Of a stretch of DNA of 41,924 nucleotides, positions 33,158-41,849 are shown one piece after another. Source of the stretch: Alteromonas antoniana. Its GTDB lineage: Bacteria; Pseudomonadota; Gammaproteobacteria; Enterobacterales; Alteromonadaceae. Each line of letters begins with the position of its first letter. Within the stretch, counting starts at the first letter, position 1. Position numbers and translations under genes: made by a program. Where the stretch lies: contig NZ_JAESDH010000034.1 in the NCBI RefSeq assembly GCF_019249295.1, forward strand, positions 1-41,924, read 5' to 3'. Under the pieces are notes generated by a model. That model did no database searches. It worked only from the letters and a program-made list of their open reading frames with translations, and was not told the DNA's origin.

Positions 33158-34399
33158 CTATTTTATGCCCTGCGCAAAGATCGCCCCGTCACTGGCGACG
33201 TCAGAAAGCAGCGGCAGTCCCATTATCTTAGCAATACCAGGATACACCTCAAGCGATGACATCGGCGGCAGCGTCACTCCCTGTTTAAAGACGGGACCGG
33301 CAGCCACAAACGTCGCTCCCATGTCCGGGTGCCCGGGCAAATAGCCGTGCCCCCCGGTGCTGATGTGCTCATCGTTTTCACTCACAAACCTTGCCGGCGC
33401 ATGGATCTCCAGCACGATATCGCCGGTTCTTGGCCCTGTGGGATACTCACGCTGCGCACGCTGCTGCTCATTAAGTACAAGATAACGGCCTTTCGCTGTC
33501 TCGCTAAGGCGTGCCTTTTCCTGCGCGATACGCTCATCGTCGACGCCAGGACGCGCATAAATCATCACTTGCGCCCCTTCATTTTCGTACACAAAATCGT
33601 CCGATATCCCGAGAGACTCAACGCTAATCAGCTGATTCTTATCCACCGTCGTCATACCGTGATCCGAAACAATCACCAGATTCACTTTCACGGGGAGTGC
33701 CTGCAGCCGACGGTATAACTCTCCAACCAGGGCATCCACTCGTTGAACCGCTTCAAAGGTTTCTTTTGCATCGGGACCGACGTCATGCCCGACCGTATCG
33801 GTTAACGAAAAATAACCGGCGACAAAACGCGGCCGACTTACCTCAGGCAGCGATAACCATGCGATAATTTGATCAACACGTTGCTGATAATCTGAATATT
33901 TTGAGTAGTGGTAGTGATACGTTGGCAGCGCACCATTGATTCGGGCATCGGATTCAGGCCAGAAAAAGGTTGCGGCTTTCCGGCCATGAAATTCAACCAG
34001 GTTCCATAAGGGTAAGGCCTGGATCCATGTGCTGTCTTTCAACCCTTTTCCCATCCCATACATGGCGTAGCTGTCGTCCTTCGGACGCTGCTTGTCGTAA
34101 AAATAATTATTTACAATGCCGTGCTGTGAGGGGTGAAGACCGGTCACCAGGGAAATGTGGTTGGGAAAGGTGTTCGCCGGGTAGACAGGGATCATCGCTT
34201 CTGCTCTGACACCCTGCTGGGCGATTTTTGCCAGGTTTTTGGCCTGGTGCTTTTCGATATAATCGTGCCGAAAACCATCCAGCGACAACAATACGACGTG
34301 CTGCTGATTATCAACAGATGATGACGGTGGCGGTGCTGCGAAAGCGGCGCTACATGCGCCGCAAAAAAGAATTAAGGGTATTATCCAGGCTGGCTTCAT
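33158..34399 (-). CDS. NPP-type alkaline phosphatase superfamily phosphodiesterase/pyrophosphatase
   Basis: The product has 413 residues with a signal peptide (ending about residue 22, SAAFAA). The catalytic set of nucleotide pyrophosphatase/phosphodiesterases is visible: metal ligand D41 (LLSLDGF), nucleophile T77 (PANTFPNH), later SLTDTVGHDVGP, VSDHGM and GGHGYLPG. It would hydrolyse nucleotide or other phosphodiesters in the periplasm. It follows the retropepsin-like gene by 13 bases, probably as one transcript. No Pho box is seen upstream of the pair. Confidence 0.88.
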   Translation of the reverse strand: MKPAWIIPLILFCGACSAAFAAPPPSSSVDNQQHVVLLSLDGFRHDYIEKHQAKNLAKIAQQGVRAEAMIPVYPANTFPNHISLVTGLHPSQHGIVNNYFYDKQRPKDDSYAMYGMGKGLKDSTWIQALPLWNLVEFHGRKAATFFWPESDARINGALPTYHYHYSKYSDYQQRVDQIIAWLSLPEVSRPRFVAGYFSLTDTVGHDVGPDAKETFEAVQRVDALVGELYRRLQALPVKVNLVIVSDHGMTTVDKNQLISVESLGISDDFVYENEGAQVMIYARPGVDDERIAQEKARLSETAKGRYLVLNEQQRAQREYPTGPRTGDIVLEIHAPARFVSENDEHISTGGHGYLPGHPDMGATFVAAGPVFKQGVTLPPMSSLEVYPGIAKIMGLPLLSDVASDGAIFAQGIK

Positions 34400-34412
34400 T
34401 GCCTTACATCAT

Positions 34413-35342
34413 CTAAATGTCCTCGGGCAGCCCAATATGCATATAGCCTCGTTCGTAGTCAATGGTCAGAACAAAATGTTTGAGTACATCGTAACCCAGC
34501 AGCCCATGTACTTTATTACCGCGAATGCGGGTTCCGGTTTGTTCCTTGGCACCAACATCGGTGTTGATGTGAAGGTCCTGCCCTTCCACAGGCGTCGATA
34601 CGATAACGTTTTCAACCTCGTAGGGTCCTAAGATCACTGATGGCATCAGAAATGACTCGATATCCTGGTCTCTTGCCACTCCGACAGAATCCGTGGTTAC
34701 CGTTTTGAAATCGCCATTCAGCCAGTTGTTATTTCTGGCAATGCGTCGTTCTACCATGATCCCGCCATTGAGGCCGGTATCCAGAATCAGCCAGACATCT
34801 TCCTGCTTGTTCAGCGTGACGTTAACCAGCAGCATGTAACTTTTGGCGTCCTGCTCTACGCGTACATTTCGGTATTCCGCAATGTTGATGCTGTCGCGGT
34901 CAATCAGTCGAATGCGCTGATTGGGATAGTCAACCTGAGTAATAAAATCGTCAAAGAAACCGGCGCCTAATAACAGTGCGTTCTCTGAAGAACCGAAATC
35001 CAGATCAACCAGCTTATCCAGCTCCAGATCGACGCCAAAAATTTTGACATCGACAGCATTGTAGCGGTCGCGGATGTCTTCACCAAATGGGCCCTTAATA
35101 CGGGTGCGGCCGGCACGAACAAGGTCAGGCTGGTAATGCTTGATAAAAGCATGACTGATGCCGTTATATTCTGCGCCTGTGTCCAGAATCGCTTTAACGG
35201 GGTGCCCTGCCATCGTGATGTCTACCAGAATATGGCCATCATCAACCGTAAACGGCATCCATTCGGTAGCACCAGCATTAGCATGAGATGACACTGCCAG
35301 ACAAAGCAGCGCAAGACAGGTTCGAATACGCGTGAGAATCAT
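34413..35342 (-). CDS. Periplasmic double retropepsin-like aspartyl protease
   Basis: The product has 309 residues with a signal peptide (MILTRIRTCLALLCLAVSSH, then ANA). Two aspartyl protease half-domains occur in one chain: AILDTGAEYNGIS (D54) and LILDTGLNGG (D188), each followed by hydrophobic strands, and LLGYDVLKHF near the end. The start at 35342 has AAGGA upstream; the frame is open back to 35477 but without a signal peptide. The two DTG motifs could form an intramolecular active site, as in pepsins. Substrate unknown. Confidence 0.8.
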   Translation of the reverse strand: MILTRIRTCLALLCLAVSSHANAGATEWMPFTVDDGHILVDITMAGHPVKAILDTGAEYNGISHAFIKHYQPDLVRAGRTRIKGPFGEDIRDRYNAVDVKIFGVDLELDKLVDLDFGSSENALLLGAGFFDDFITQVDYPNQRIRLIDRDSINIAEYRNVRVEQDAKSYMLLVNVTLNKQEDVWLILDTGLNGGIMVERRIARNNNWLNGDFKTVTTDSVGVARDQDIESFLMPSVILGPYEVENVIVSTPVEGQDLHINTDVGAKEQTGTRIRGNKVHGLLGYDVLKHFVLTIDYERGYMHIGLPEDI

Positions 35343-35462
35343 ATCAACGTCCTTTTTTAAATAGCTCCACTGCACAATCTTGTGCGGCGGAGAGTGTATC
35401 AGCAGGATAGTTGATAAGTAAGTCCAGTTTATGTCAGATAAGCGGATAAGTGTTTCCAAATT

Positions 35463-35524
35463 TGTCGACTGACACAACTTGAGTCATAAACAGTTATGTC
35501 GCGTGACACTTATGTCGCTGACAC
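35463..35524. promoter_or_regulatory. Three spaced copies of a TGTCG..TGACAC element
   Basis: Copies are TGTCGACTGACAC (35463-35475), TGTCGCGTGACAC (35497-35509) and TGTCGCTGACAC (35513-35524). The last two form a tandem direct repeat of 16 and 15 bases beginning TTATGTCGC (35494-35524). Each has dyad symmetry (TGTC/GACA). They lie 120-180 bases upstream of the retropepsin-like gene and look like operators. Confidence 0.55.
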
Positions 35525-35686
35525 TTTGGACCGGTGTATTTTGAATGCAGGATATTTGCTAAAAAAGATTTGAACGACTCTGTGCTGGCACCCTCCCCCG
35601 ACAATTCGTTCGGCCACGCAACTTTGCCATAAACCGGGATACGTTTTTTGTGTCAAGACAAAGGGAAGGTGAAGAAACACTGCGCG

Positions 35687-35707
35687 GACCCGGACTGACG
35701 CCGGGTC
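35687..35707 (-). terminator. Hairpin after tsaD
   Basis: GACCCGG pairs with CCGGGTC with a 7-base loop, 32 bases beyond the tsaD stop. No T run follows, so it is a weak terminator candidate. The rest of the 396-base gap (35343-35738) holds the repeats above and no gene. Confidence 0.4.
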
Positions 35708-35738
35708 ACCAGAAAGGACGGAACTATCGCTTTACCGG

Positions 35739-36761
35739 CTAGCCACATCCCACTTTTTTAAGACTGTCTAATGGCCAGCGCGGCTTTGCCGGGCTTGATA
35801 AGTCGAGTTTTTCTCCGGCTTTCAGGCGCTGCATGCCGGCATAAGCGATCATGGCACCATTGTCGGTACAAAATCCGAGGCTGGGGTAATAAACTTCACC
35901 TTTCATATCGGCCATCAGCTGCTGCATTTTTTCCCGCAGCATAGTGTTAGCGCTCACGCCTCCGGCTATAACAAGCCGCTTCATGTTCGTCTGTTTCAGC
36001 GCACGGCGGCACTTAATGATGAGCGTATCGACTACCGCCTCCTGAAACGCATACGCAATGTTGGCTTTAGTTTGCTCATTGTCATCAGCATCGCGGATGG
36101 TATTCGCGGCGAACGTTTTCAGGCCACTGAAGCTAAAATCCAGCCCGGGACGATCGGTCATCGGTCGCGGAAACTGATAATGTCCCGCCTCGCCTTTTTC
36201 AGCGAGCTTTGCCAGTAGCGGGCCGCCCGGATAATCCAGGCCTAACAGTTTCGCGGTTTTATCAAAGGCTTCGCCTGCTGCATCGTCAATAGATTCGCCC
36301 AGCACCTCATATTCCCCAATCCCCTCTACCTTTACCAGCATGGAATGCCCACCTGACACTAACAATGCAATAAAGGGAAATGGCGGGGCAGGCTCCTCCA
36401 GCATTGGGGCTAACAAGTGGCCTTCCATATGGTGAACGCCAACCGCGGGAACGTTCCAGGCATACGCCAGCGCCCTGCCCACCGATGAACCCACCAACAG
36501 CGCACCCACCAGTCCTGGTCCCTGGGTAAATGCTACACCGTCTAATTCTTCACCTTTAGTATCCGCATCTTCCAGTGCTTTTTGAATAAGCGGTACGATC
36601 TTGCGAACATGATCACGTGACGCTAACTCGGGAACCACGCCACCATAATCCGCATGCAACTTTACCTGACTGTAAAGCTCGTGGGATAACAGCCCCTGTT
36701 CATCGTCGTAAACGGCAATACCGGTTTCATCGCAGGAAGTTTCTATACCCAAAATTCGCAT
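35739..36761 (-). CDS. tsaD: tRNA threonylcarbamoyladenosine (t6A) transferase subunit TsaD
   Basis: The product has 340 residues. It starts MRILGIETSCDETGIAVYDD. The metal-binding pair H111 and H115 (HHMEGHLLAP) and nucleotide-binding LLVSGGHSMLV and VIAGGVSANTML are present. With TsaB, TsaC and TsaE it modifies A37 of ANN-reading tRNAs. It is divergent from rpsU, the arrangement found in most gammaproteobacteria. Confidence 0.96.
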   Translation of the reverse strand: MRILGIETSCDETGIAVYDDEQGLLSHELYSQVKLHADYGGVVPELASRDHVRKIVPLIQKALEDADTKGEELDGVAFTQGPGLVGALLVGSSVGRALAYAWNVPAVGVHHMEGHLLAPMLEEPAPPFPFIALLVSGGHSMLVKVEGIGEYEVLGESIDDAAGEAFDKTAKLLGLDYPGGPLLAKLAEKGEAGHYQFPRPMTDRPGLDFSFSGLKTFAANTIRDADDNEQTKANIAYAFQEAVVDTLIIKCRRALKQTNMKRLVIAGGVSANTMLREKMQQLMADMKGEVYYPSLGFCTDNGAMIAYAGMQRLKAGEKLDLSSPAKPRWPLDSLKKVGCG

Positions 36762-36886
36762 TACAATCAGGCCTGTCGGTAAAATATGTGTAGAATAAGG
36801 ACGCAGAGTGTACCGTTATTGCCTTTATCAGGGAATGGTGAAGCGGTAATTTTCCCTCAAACTGACTACTTTTTAGCAATTCAGGC

Positions 36887-36915
36887 TTTACATCCGCTTC
36901 AGATATGATTAGAAT
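36887..36915 (+). promoter_or_regulatory. rpsU: Sigma-70 promoter of rpsU
   Basis: TTTACA (36887-36892) and TAGAAT (36910-36915) with 17 bases between, a strong vegetative match about 85 bases before the rpsU start. The leader contains two TTAACCCGG repeats (about 36927 and 36949) of unknown role. Confidence 0.7.
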
Positions 36916-36998
36916 TTCGCACCATTTTTAACCCGGGTGCCTTTTTCGCGCACAATGTTAACCCGGAAAATACAGTTAAGTTTTGAGGTGAGAATTTA

Positions 36999-37214
36999 AT
37001 GCCTATCGTTAAAGTTAGAGAAAACGAGCCGTTTGATGTAGCGCTGCGTCGCTTTAAGCGCTCTTGTGAAAAAGCAGGCGTTCTGTCTGAAGTTCGTCGT
37101 CGTGAGTTCTTCGAGAAGCCTACTTGGGAACGCAAGCGTAAGAAAGCTGCTGCTAAAAAGCGTCATCTGAAAAAACTGGCTCGTGAAAACGCACGTCGCG
37201 TAAAACTCTACTAA
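36999..37214 (+). CDS. rpsU: 30S ribosomal protein S21
   Basis: The product has 71 residues, highly basic, starting MPIVKVRENEPFDVALRRFK and ending RRVKLY, the canonical S21. It is the first gene of the macromolecular synthesis block (rpsU-yqeY-dnaG-rpoD). GAGGTGAG lies upstream. Confidence 0.98.
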   Translation: MPIVKVRENEPFDVALRRFKRSCEKAGVLSEVRRREFFEKPTWERKRKKAAAKKRHLKKLARENARRVKLY

Positions 37215-37237
37215 AACAGGGTTGGCAATTGAGTCAA

Positions 37238-37265
37238 AAAAGGTGTTGCTCCGGCAGCACCTTTT
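37238..37265 (+). terminator. Terminator or attenuator after rpsU
   Basis: AAAAGGTGTTG pairs with CAGCACCTTTT (one G-T pair) around a 6-base loop, ending in TTTT. In E. coli a partial terminator likewise separates rpsU from dnaG, which keeps S21 expression above primase. Confidence 0.85.
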
Positions 37266-37394
37266 GTATTTCAGGCCCCTGAAAAATTGACACCAGACCT
37301 GTTACAGTAATTCGAGAGACGCCGTGCAGACGACAACCGTCGTCAACAGGCCGCACACTGAATGATTGTAAAAGCACCAGCAAAGGAAACCACC

Positions 37395-37841
37395 ATGGCT
37401 TTGATTGATGAATTAAAAGAAGCGCAAAAAGATGCCATGCGCGCCAAGGACAAAGTTCGCCTGGGGACAATTCGTATGACCCTGGCTGCCGTGAAGCAAC
37501 GCGAAATTGACGAACAAATCACGCTGGATGATGCTGCAGTACTTGCGGTCATCACAAAGGCAGTGAAGCAACGTCAGGATGCGGCGTCACAATTTGATGC
37601 GGCAAACCGCGACGATCTGGCATCCAAAGAGCGTGAAGAGATTGCAGTACTGGAAACATTTCTGCCTCAGCAGCTGACTGACGACGAAATCAATTCCCTT
37701 ATTGATGGTGCGATTGCAGACACCGGTGCCAGCGGCATGCAGGACATGGGTAAAGTCATGGGCGTGTTGAAGCCCAAAGTTCAGGGCCGCACTGACATGG
37801 GTGCTCTGAGCGGCAAAGTCAAAGCCCGCCTGAACGCCTGA
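37395..37841 (+). CDS. yqeY: GatB/YqeY-domain protein
   Basis: The product has 148 residues starting MALIDELKEAQKDAMRAKDK, with LGTIRMTLAAVKQREIDEQI and a C-terminal helical part ending MGALSGKVKARLNA. YqeY resembles the tail domain of the amidotransferase GatB and probably binds tRNA or an enzyme partner. It sits between rpsU and dnaG as in many gammaproteobacteria. AAAGGAAA precedes the ATG. Confidence 0.95.
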   Translation: MALIDELKEAQKDAMRAKDKVRLGTIRMTLAAVKQREIDEQITLDDAAVLAVITKAVKQRQDAASQFDAANRDDLASKEREEIAVLETFLPQQLTDDEINSLIDGAIADTGASGMQDMGKVMGVLKPKVQGRTDMGALSGKVKARLNA

Positions 37842-37853
37842 TGCTATTTTCCG

Positions 37854-37882
37854 CAACCTGTTGGATTGACGCCAACAGGTTG
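37854..37882 (+). terminator. Hairpin between yqeY and dnaG
   Basis: CAACCTGTTGG pairs exactly with CCAACAGGTTG across a 7-base loop, directly after yqeY. There is no T run, so it may be an RNA-processing or stability signal that tunes dnaG expression. Confidence 0.55.
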
Positions 37883-37942
37883 TTGCGCAACTTCCCCAGC
37901 CTGCTAAAGTACGGCTTGTTTTCTTTTCTGTAATGCACTTTC

Positions 37943-39724
37943 ATGGCCGGTAAGATACCCCGCGATTTTATAGACGACCTTCTGGCGCGCACCGATGTGG
38001 TAGACGTGGTAGATAACCGTGTGAAGTTAAAAAAAGCAGGCAAAAACTATCAGGCATGCTGCCCTTTTCATAACGAAAAAACGCCGTCGTTTACTGTCAG
38101 TCAGGATAAACAGTTTTACCATTGCTTTGGTTGTGGCGCACACGGCAATGCCATTTCCTTCATTATGGAATTCGATCGCCTTGAGTTTGTTGAGGCTATT
38201 GAAGAGCTGGCCCGGCATCACGGGTTAGAAGTACCCCGTGAGAAAGGGTCTCGCCCGGCAATGAGTGCTGAGAAAAAACAGCAACTGGAAGACGACTACA
38301 CACTGATGGAAAAAGTCGCTAAATTTTTCCAGCATCAGTTACGTAATCATCCCAAAAGCCAGCAAGCCATTGATTACCTGAAAGGCCGGGGTCTCTCAGG
38401 CGATGTGGTCAAGCGCTGGGAAATTGGCTATGCCCCCGACGAATGGGACGCTGTGCTGAAAGCGTTCGGGACCAATCACGAGCGTATCACCCAGTTGCTT
38501 GATTTAAAGCTGGTAAATAAGAACGATAACGGCAAAACCTACGACTTTTTCCGCCACCGCATTATGTTCCCCATTCGCGATCGCCGGGGTCGTGTAGTGG
38601 GATTTGGCGGCCGTGTGCTCGAAGACGGTGGACCGAAGTACCTCAACTCACCGGAAACCCGGATTTTCCATAAAGGTCACGAGCTGTTTGGTTTTTATCA
38701 GGCTAAACAAGCAAATCGCCAGCTAAATAAGGTGATGATTGTGGAAGGCTACATGGATGTGGTTGCCTTAAGTCAGTTTGATATCAATATTGCGACTGCC
38801 GCACTGGGCACAGCAACGACACCCGAACATTTGCAACTGCTGACGCGTGGTATCTCACAGATAGTCTGTTGCTATGACGGCGACCGTGCCGGGCGCGATG
38901 CGGCCTGGCGCGCACTGGAAAATTCTCTGCCCGCGCTAAAAGACGGCGTTCAGTTGTCATTTTTATTTTTACCTGACGGCGAAGACCCGGACACCATGGT
39001 CAGAAAAATTGGTCATGATGCGTTTATGGAATTGACTGATACCGCCATGCCACTATCGCGCTTTTTCTTCGACAGCTTATTAAAAACGCATCAGGTGGGC
39101 ACACCAGAAGGAAAAATGGCCCTGAAAAATGCCGCGCAGCCTCTGATTGATCAGGTTTTGGGTAGCGACCAGCGGACCTTACTACAGGAAGAACTTGCCA
39201 AGCACCTCGGTGAGTATGACAGGTTCAGGCTGCAGCAGGATATCGCAAAGGCAAACCAGAACTCGGGAAAACCTGGCCGCTCAGCGTCCCAGCATGGCGT
39301 GCAGAAAACCCGTTTGTCACCACTTAGAATGATGATCAGGTTATTGCTGGACAATCCGTCTCTTGCGACTGAATGCGAAGAAGTCATGCCGGAGATTTTA
39401 CAAAGCAGTGGTATGCCAGGCATGCCGGTGTTAATGGATGTACACGATTATTGCCAGCGTCATCCGAATGCAAATACAGCACAGGTTGTTGAAAACTTCC
39501 GCGATCATCCCCACTCATCCAACATCACGAAGTTATTACTTCAGGAACACCTCGTAGCAGACGAGGATGCAAAGCAGGTTTATCGAGACAGTTTTGCCAA
39601 GCTACTGGACTGGCATTTTGACAGCAGAATTGAAACGTTGATTTCTCAGTCACGGGTACAACCCCTGACGCAGTCGGAGAAGCAAGAGCTCAATCTGTTG
39701 ATGAGAGAACGTCAGAAATCGTAA
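37943..39724 (+). CDS. dnaG: DNA primase
   Basis: The product has 593 residues. The N-terminal CHC2 zinc finger has CPFHNEKTPSF then CFGCGAHG (about residues 38-65). The catalytic core has the TOPRIM motif VIVEGYMDV (about 265) and CYDGDRAGRDAA. The C-terminal part binds the DnaB helicase. It makes RNA primers for replication. The ribosome site before the ATG is poor, which would keep expression low. Confidence 0.97.
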   Translation: MAGKIPRDFIDDLLARTDVVDVVDNRVKLKKAGKNYQACCPFHNEKTPSFTVSQDKQFYHCFGCGAHGNAISFIMEFDRLEFVEAIEELARHHGLEVPREKGSRPAMSAEKKQQLEDDYTLMEKVAKFFQHQLRNHPKSQQAIDYLKGRGLSGDVVKRWEIGYAPDEWDAVLKAFGTNHERITQLLDLKLVNKNDNGKTYDFFRHRIMFPIRDRRGRVVGFGGRVLEDGGPKYLNSPETRIFHKGHELFGFYQAKQANRQLNKVMIVEGYMDVVALSQFDINIATAALGTATTPEHLQLLTRGISQIVCCYDGDRAGRDAAWRALENSLPALKDGVQLSFLFLPDGEDPDTMVRKIGHDAFMELTDTAMPLSRFFFDSLLKTHQVGTPEGKMALKNAAQPLIDQVLGSDQRTLLQEELAKHLGEYDRFRLQQDIAKANQNSGKPGRSASQHGVQKTRLSPLRMMIRLLLDNPSLATECEEVMPEILQSSGMPGMPVLMDVHDYCQRHPNANTAQVVENFRDHPHSSNITKLLLQEHLVADEDAKQVYRDSFAKLLDWHFDSRIETLISQSRVQPLTQSEKQELNLLMRERQKS

Positions 39725-39760
39725 TCGTGTGATTTCTGGCTAAAAAATCCGCCGGAATTC

Positions 39761-39790
39761 TGGTCAAAACCGTTATATTTCTGCTATACT
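39761..39790 (+). promoter_or_regulatory. rpoD: Probable rpoD promoter
   Basis: TATACT (39785-39790) is a good -10 preceded at 18 bases by TGGTCA (39761-39766), a moderate -35. Transcription would begin near 39797, right at the 5' side of the foldable leader described next. Confidence 0.5.
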
Positions 39791-39796
39791 GGCTAA

Positions 39797-39905
39797 TTCG
39801 CCGCAGTCCATGTGAATAATGGATTTGTGAGAAATTCTCGCCAGAGATCGGGCAGTAAGACCCGGGCTGGATAACGATTCCAGAGAGTTATACCGGGTAG
39901 GCGGC
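39797..39905 (+). ncRNA. Candidate structured leader RNA of rpoD
   Basis: About 105 bases fold into several stems by eye. A closing stem pairs GCCGC (39800-39804) with GCGGC (39901-39905). Inside, AGTCCAT (39805-39811) pairs with ATGGATT (39819-39825). GAGA (39829-39832) pairs with TCTC (39836-39839). CTGGA (39867-39871) pairs with TCCAG (39879-39883). ACCCGG (39860-39865) can pair with CCGGGT (39893-39898), or CCCG inside it can pair with CGGG (39849-39852): the two are exclusive. No known RNA family recognised. Confidence 0.45.
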
Positions 39906-39927
39906 ATTGATACAACAGTAAATAATT

Positions 39928-39939
39928 TACGTATACGTA
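39928..39939. promoter_or_regulatory. Perfect 12-bp palindrome before rpoD
   Basis: TACGTATACGTA is exactly self-complementary, 44 bases upstream of the rpoD ATG. It could bind a dimeric regulator or lie in a second promoter; no stronger assignment is possible. Confidence 0.4.
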
Positions 39940-39983
39940 GATTGTTTAATGCAAATTAATTGAATGTGAGAAGTGTAGGGTAT

Positions 39984-41816
39984 ATGGCGCAAAGCAAGCA
40001 GTCTCAGATTAAACTCCTGATTGCAAAAGGTAAAGAGCAAGGGTATCTCACTTTTGCAGAAGTTAACGACCACCTGCCGCAAGACATCGTCGATTCTGAT
40101 CAGATCGAAGATATTATCCGCATGATCAATGACATGGGCATCCAGGTTTCTGAGTCAGCCCCTGACTCTGACGAACTGCTCATGCAAGAAGCCACCGCTG
40201 ATGAAGACGCTGCTGAAGCAGCGGCACAGGCACTGGCAACCGTAGAAAGTGAAATTGGCCGCACCACAGACCCGGTTCGCATGTATATGCGTGAAATGGG
40301 CACCGTAGAACTGCTTACCCGCGAAGGCGAGATTGAAATCGCAAAACGTATTGAAGACGGGATTAATCAGGTTCAGTGCTCCGTTGCAGAATATCCGGAA
40401 GCCATCACCTATCTGCTTGACCAGTGGGACCTTTATGAAGCGGAAGAAATCCGCATAAGCGATATTATTTCCGGCTTTGTCGATCCTGACGATGAGCAGG
40501 ATCTGGCGCCAACGGCGACTCACATCGGTTCTGAACTTTCAGAGGAAGAGCTGGAAGACGAAGACGATGATGAAGACGAAGACGACGAAGAAGAAGATGA
40601 AGGCGGCGTTGATCCTGAAATGGCGCGTGAGCGTTTTGCAGAGCTCAGAGAGCAGTATGTAAAAACCCGCAGCGTAATTGAAGCGAAAGGCCGTGCTCAT
40701 GCAGACGCTCGTGAGCAAATCACTGCACTAAGCGATATCTTCAAAGAGTTCCGCCTGGTGCCCAAGCAGTTCGACCGCATGGTGAAAAACATGCGTGAGA
40801 TGATGGACAAAGTCCGCATCCAGGAACGTCTGGTGATGAAGTACTGCGTGGTTAACGCAAAGATGCCAAAGAAAGATTTCATAAAGTCTTTCGCAGGTAA
40901 CGAAACATCATCAAAGTGGCTGGGCGAGGCAATTGCCTCTGATGCCGCATACGCAGATGCGCTGGCGGTAAACCGCGAAGAAATCGAACGCTGCATTTCG
41001 AAAATGAACCAGGTTGAGCAAGAAACCGGTCTGGTCATTGCTGATATTAAAGATATTAACCGTCGCATGTCGATTGGTGAGGCAAAAGCACGCCGCGCCA
41101 AGAAAGAGATGGTTGAAGCAAACTTACGTCTGGTAATTTCTATCGCGAAGAAATACACCAACCGTGGTCTGCAGTTCCTGGATTTGATTCAGGAAGGTAA
41201 TATCGGTCTGATGAAAGCGGTAGATAAATTCGAATACCGTCGTGGTTATAAGTTTTCAACGTATGCCACATGGTGGATCCGTCAGGCTATTACACGTTCA
41301 ATCGCGGACCAGGCTCGTACAATTCGTATCCCGGTTCACATGATTGAAACGATCAACAAACTGAATCGTATCTCTCGTCAGATGCTTCAGGAGATGGGTC
41401 GTGAGCCGACGCCGGAAGAATTGTCAGAACGCATGCTAATGCCGGAAGATAAAATTCGTAAGGTGCTGAAAATTGCCAAAGAGCCTATCTCTATGGAGAC
41501 GCCGATTGGTGATGATGAAGATTCACATCTGGGTGACTTCATCGAGGATAATACAATTATCCAGCCCCTCGATTCCGCAACCGGTGGCAGCCTGAAAAAC
41601 GCGACCCAGGAAGTACTTGCAGGTCTGACGGCCCGTGAAGCTAAGGTCCTTCGTATGCGTTTTGGTATCGACATGAACACCGACCATACGCTGGAAGAAG
41701 TGGGCAAACAGTTCGACGTTACCCGCGAGCGTATTCGTCAGATTGAAGCTAAAGCACTTCGCAAACTGCGTCATCCAAGCCGCTCTGAGCAGCTTCGCAG
41801 TTTCCTAGATGAATAA
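39984..41816 (+). CDS. rpoD: RNA polymerase primary sigma factor RpoD (sigma-70)
   Basis: The product has 610 residues (E. coli 613). Region 1.1 is at the N-terminus, a very acidic stretch (D/E run about residues 190-210) lies in the non-conserved region, and regions 2 to 4 are intact: ANLRLVISIAKKYTNRGLQF, YKFSTYATWWIRQAITRSIA, and HTLEEVGKQFDVTRERIRQI. The ATG at 39984 (MAQSKQSQIKLL) matches known starts; a TTG at 39960 is only the open frame. GTAGGG precedes it. Confidence 0.97.
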   Translation: MAQSKQSQIKLLIAKGKEQGYLTFAEVNDHLPQDIVDSDQIEDIIRMINDMGIQVSESAPDSDELLMQEATADEDAAEAAAQALATVESEIGRTTDPVRMYMREMGTVELLTREGEIEIAKRIEDGINQVQCSVAEYPEAITYLLDQWDLYEAEEIRISDIISGFVDPDDEQDLAPTATHIGSELSEEELEDEDDDEDEDDEEEDEGGVDPEMARERFAELREQYVKTRSVIEAKGRAHADAREQITALSDIFKEFRLVPKQFDRMVKNMREMMDKVRIQERLVMKYCVVNAKMPKKDFIKSFAGNETSSKWLGEAIASDAAYADALAVNREEIERCISKMNQVEQETGLVIADIKDINRRMSIGEAKARRAKKEMVEANLRLVISIAKKYTNRGLQFLDLIQEGNIGLMKAVDKFEYRRGYKFSTYATWWIRQAITRSIADQARTIRIPVHMIETINKLNRISRQMLQEMGREPTPEELSERMLMPEDKIRKVLKIAKEPISMETPIGDDEDSHLGDFIEDNTIIQPLDSATGGSLKNATQEVLAGLTAREAKVLRMRFGIDMNTDHTLEEVGKQFDVTRERIRQIEAKALRKLRHPSRSEQLRSFLDE

Positions 41817-41832
41817 ATAAATCCATAAAGCA

Positions 41833-41849
41833 AAAGCCGGCAGGAACGC
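41833..41849 (+). terminator. Left arm of the rpoD terminator, interrupted by an insertion
   Basis: AAAGCCGGC (41833-41841) is followed by AGGAACGC, the loop and first base of a right arm that would continue as CCGGCTTT. An insertion-sequence end starts at 41850 instead. The complete hairpin should reappear beyond the insertion if a 9-base target duplication exists. Confidence 0.6.

Noticed and set aside
35343..35525. Pho box upstream of the protease-phosphodiesterase operon
   Set aside because: TGTCA half-sites are frequent, but none are at the 11-base spacing; the repeats follow a 15-16 base period.
39797..39905. tRNA gene before rpoD
   Set aside because: Several stems suggest a cloverleaf, but there is no T-loop consensus, anticodon stem geometry or CCA-type end.
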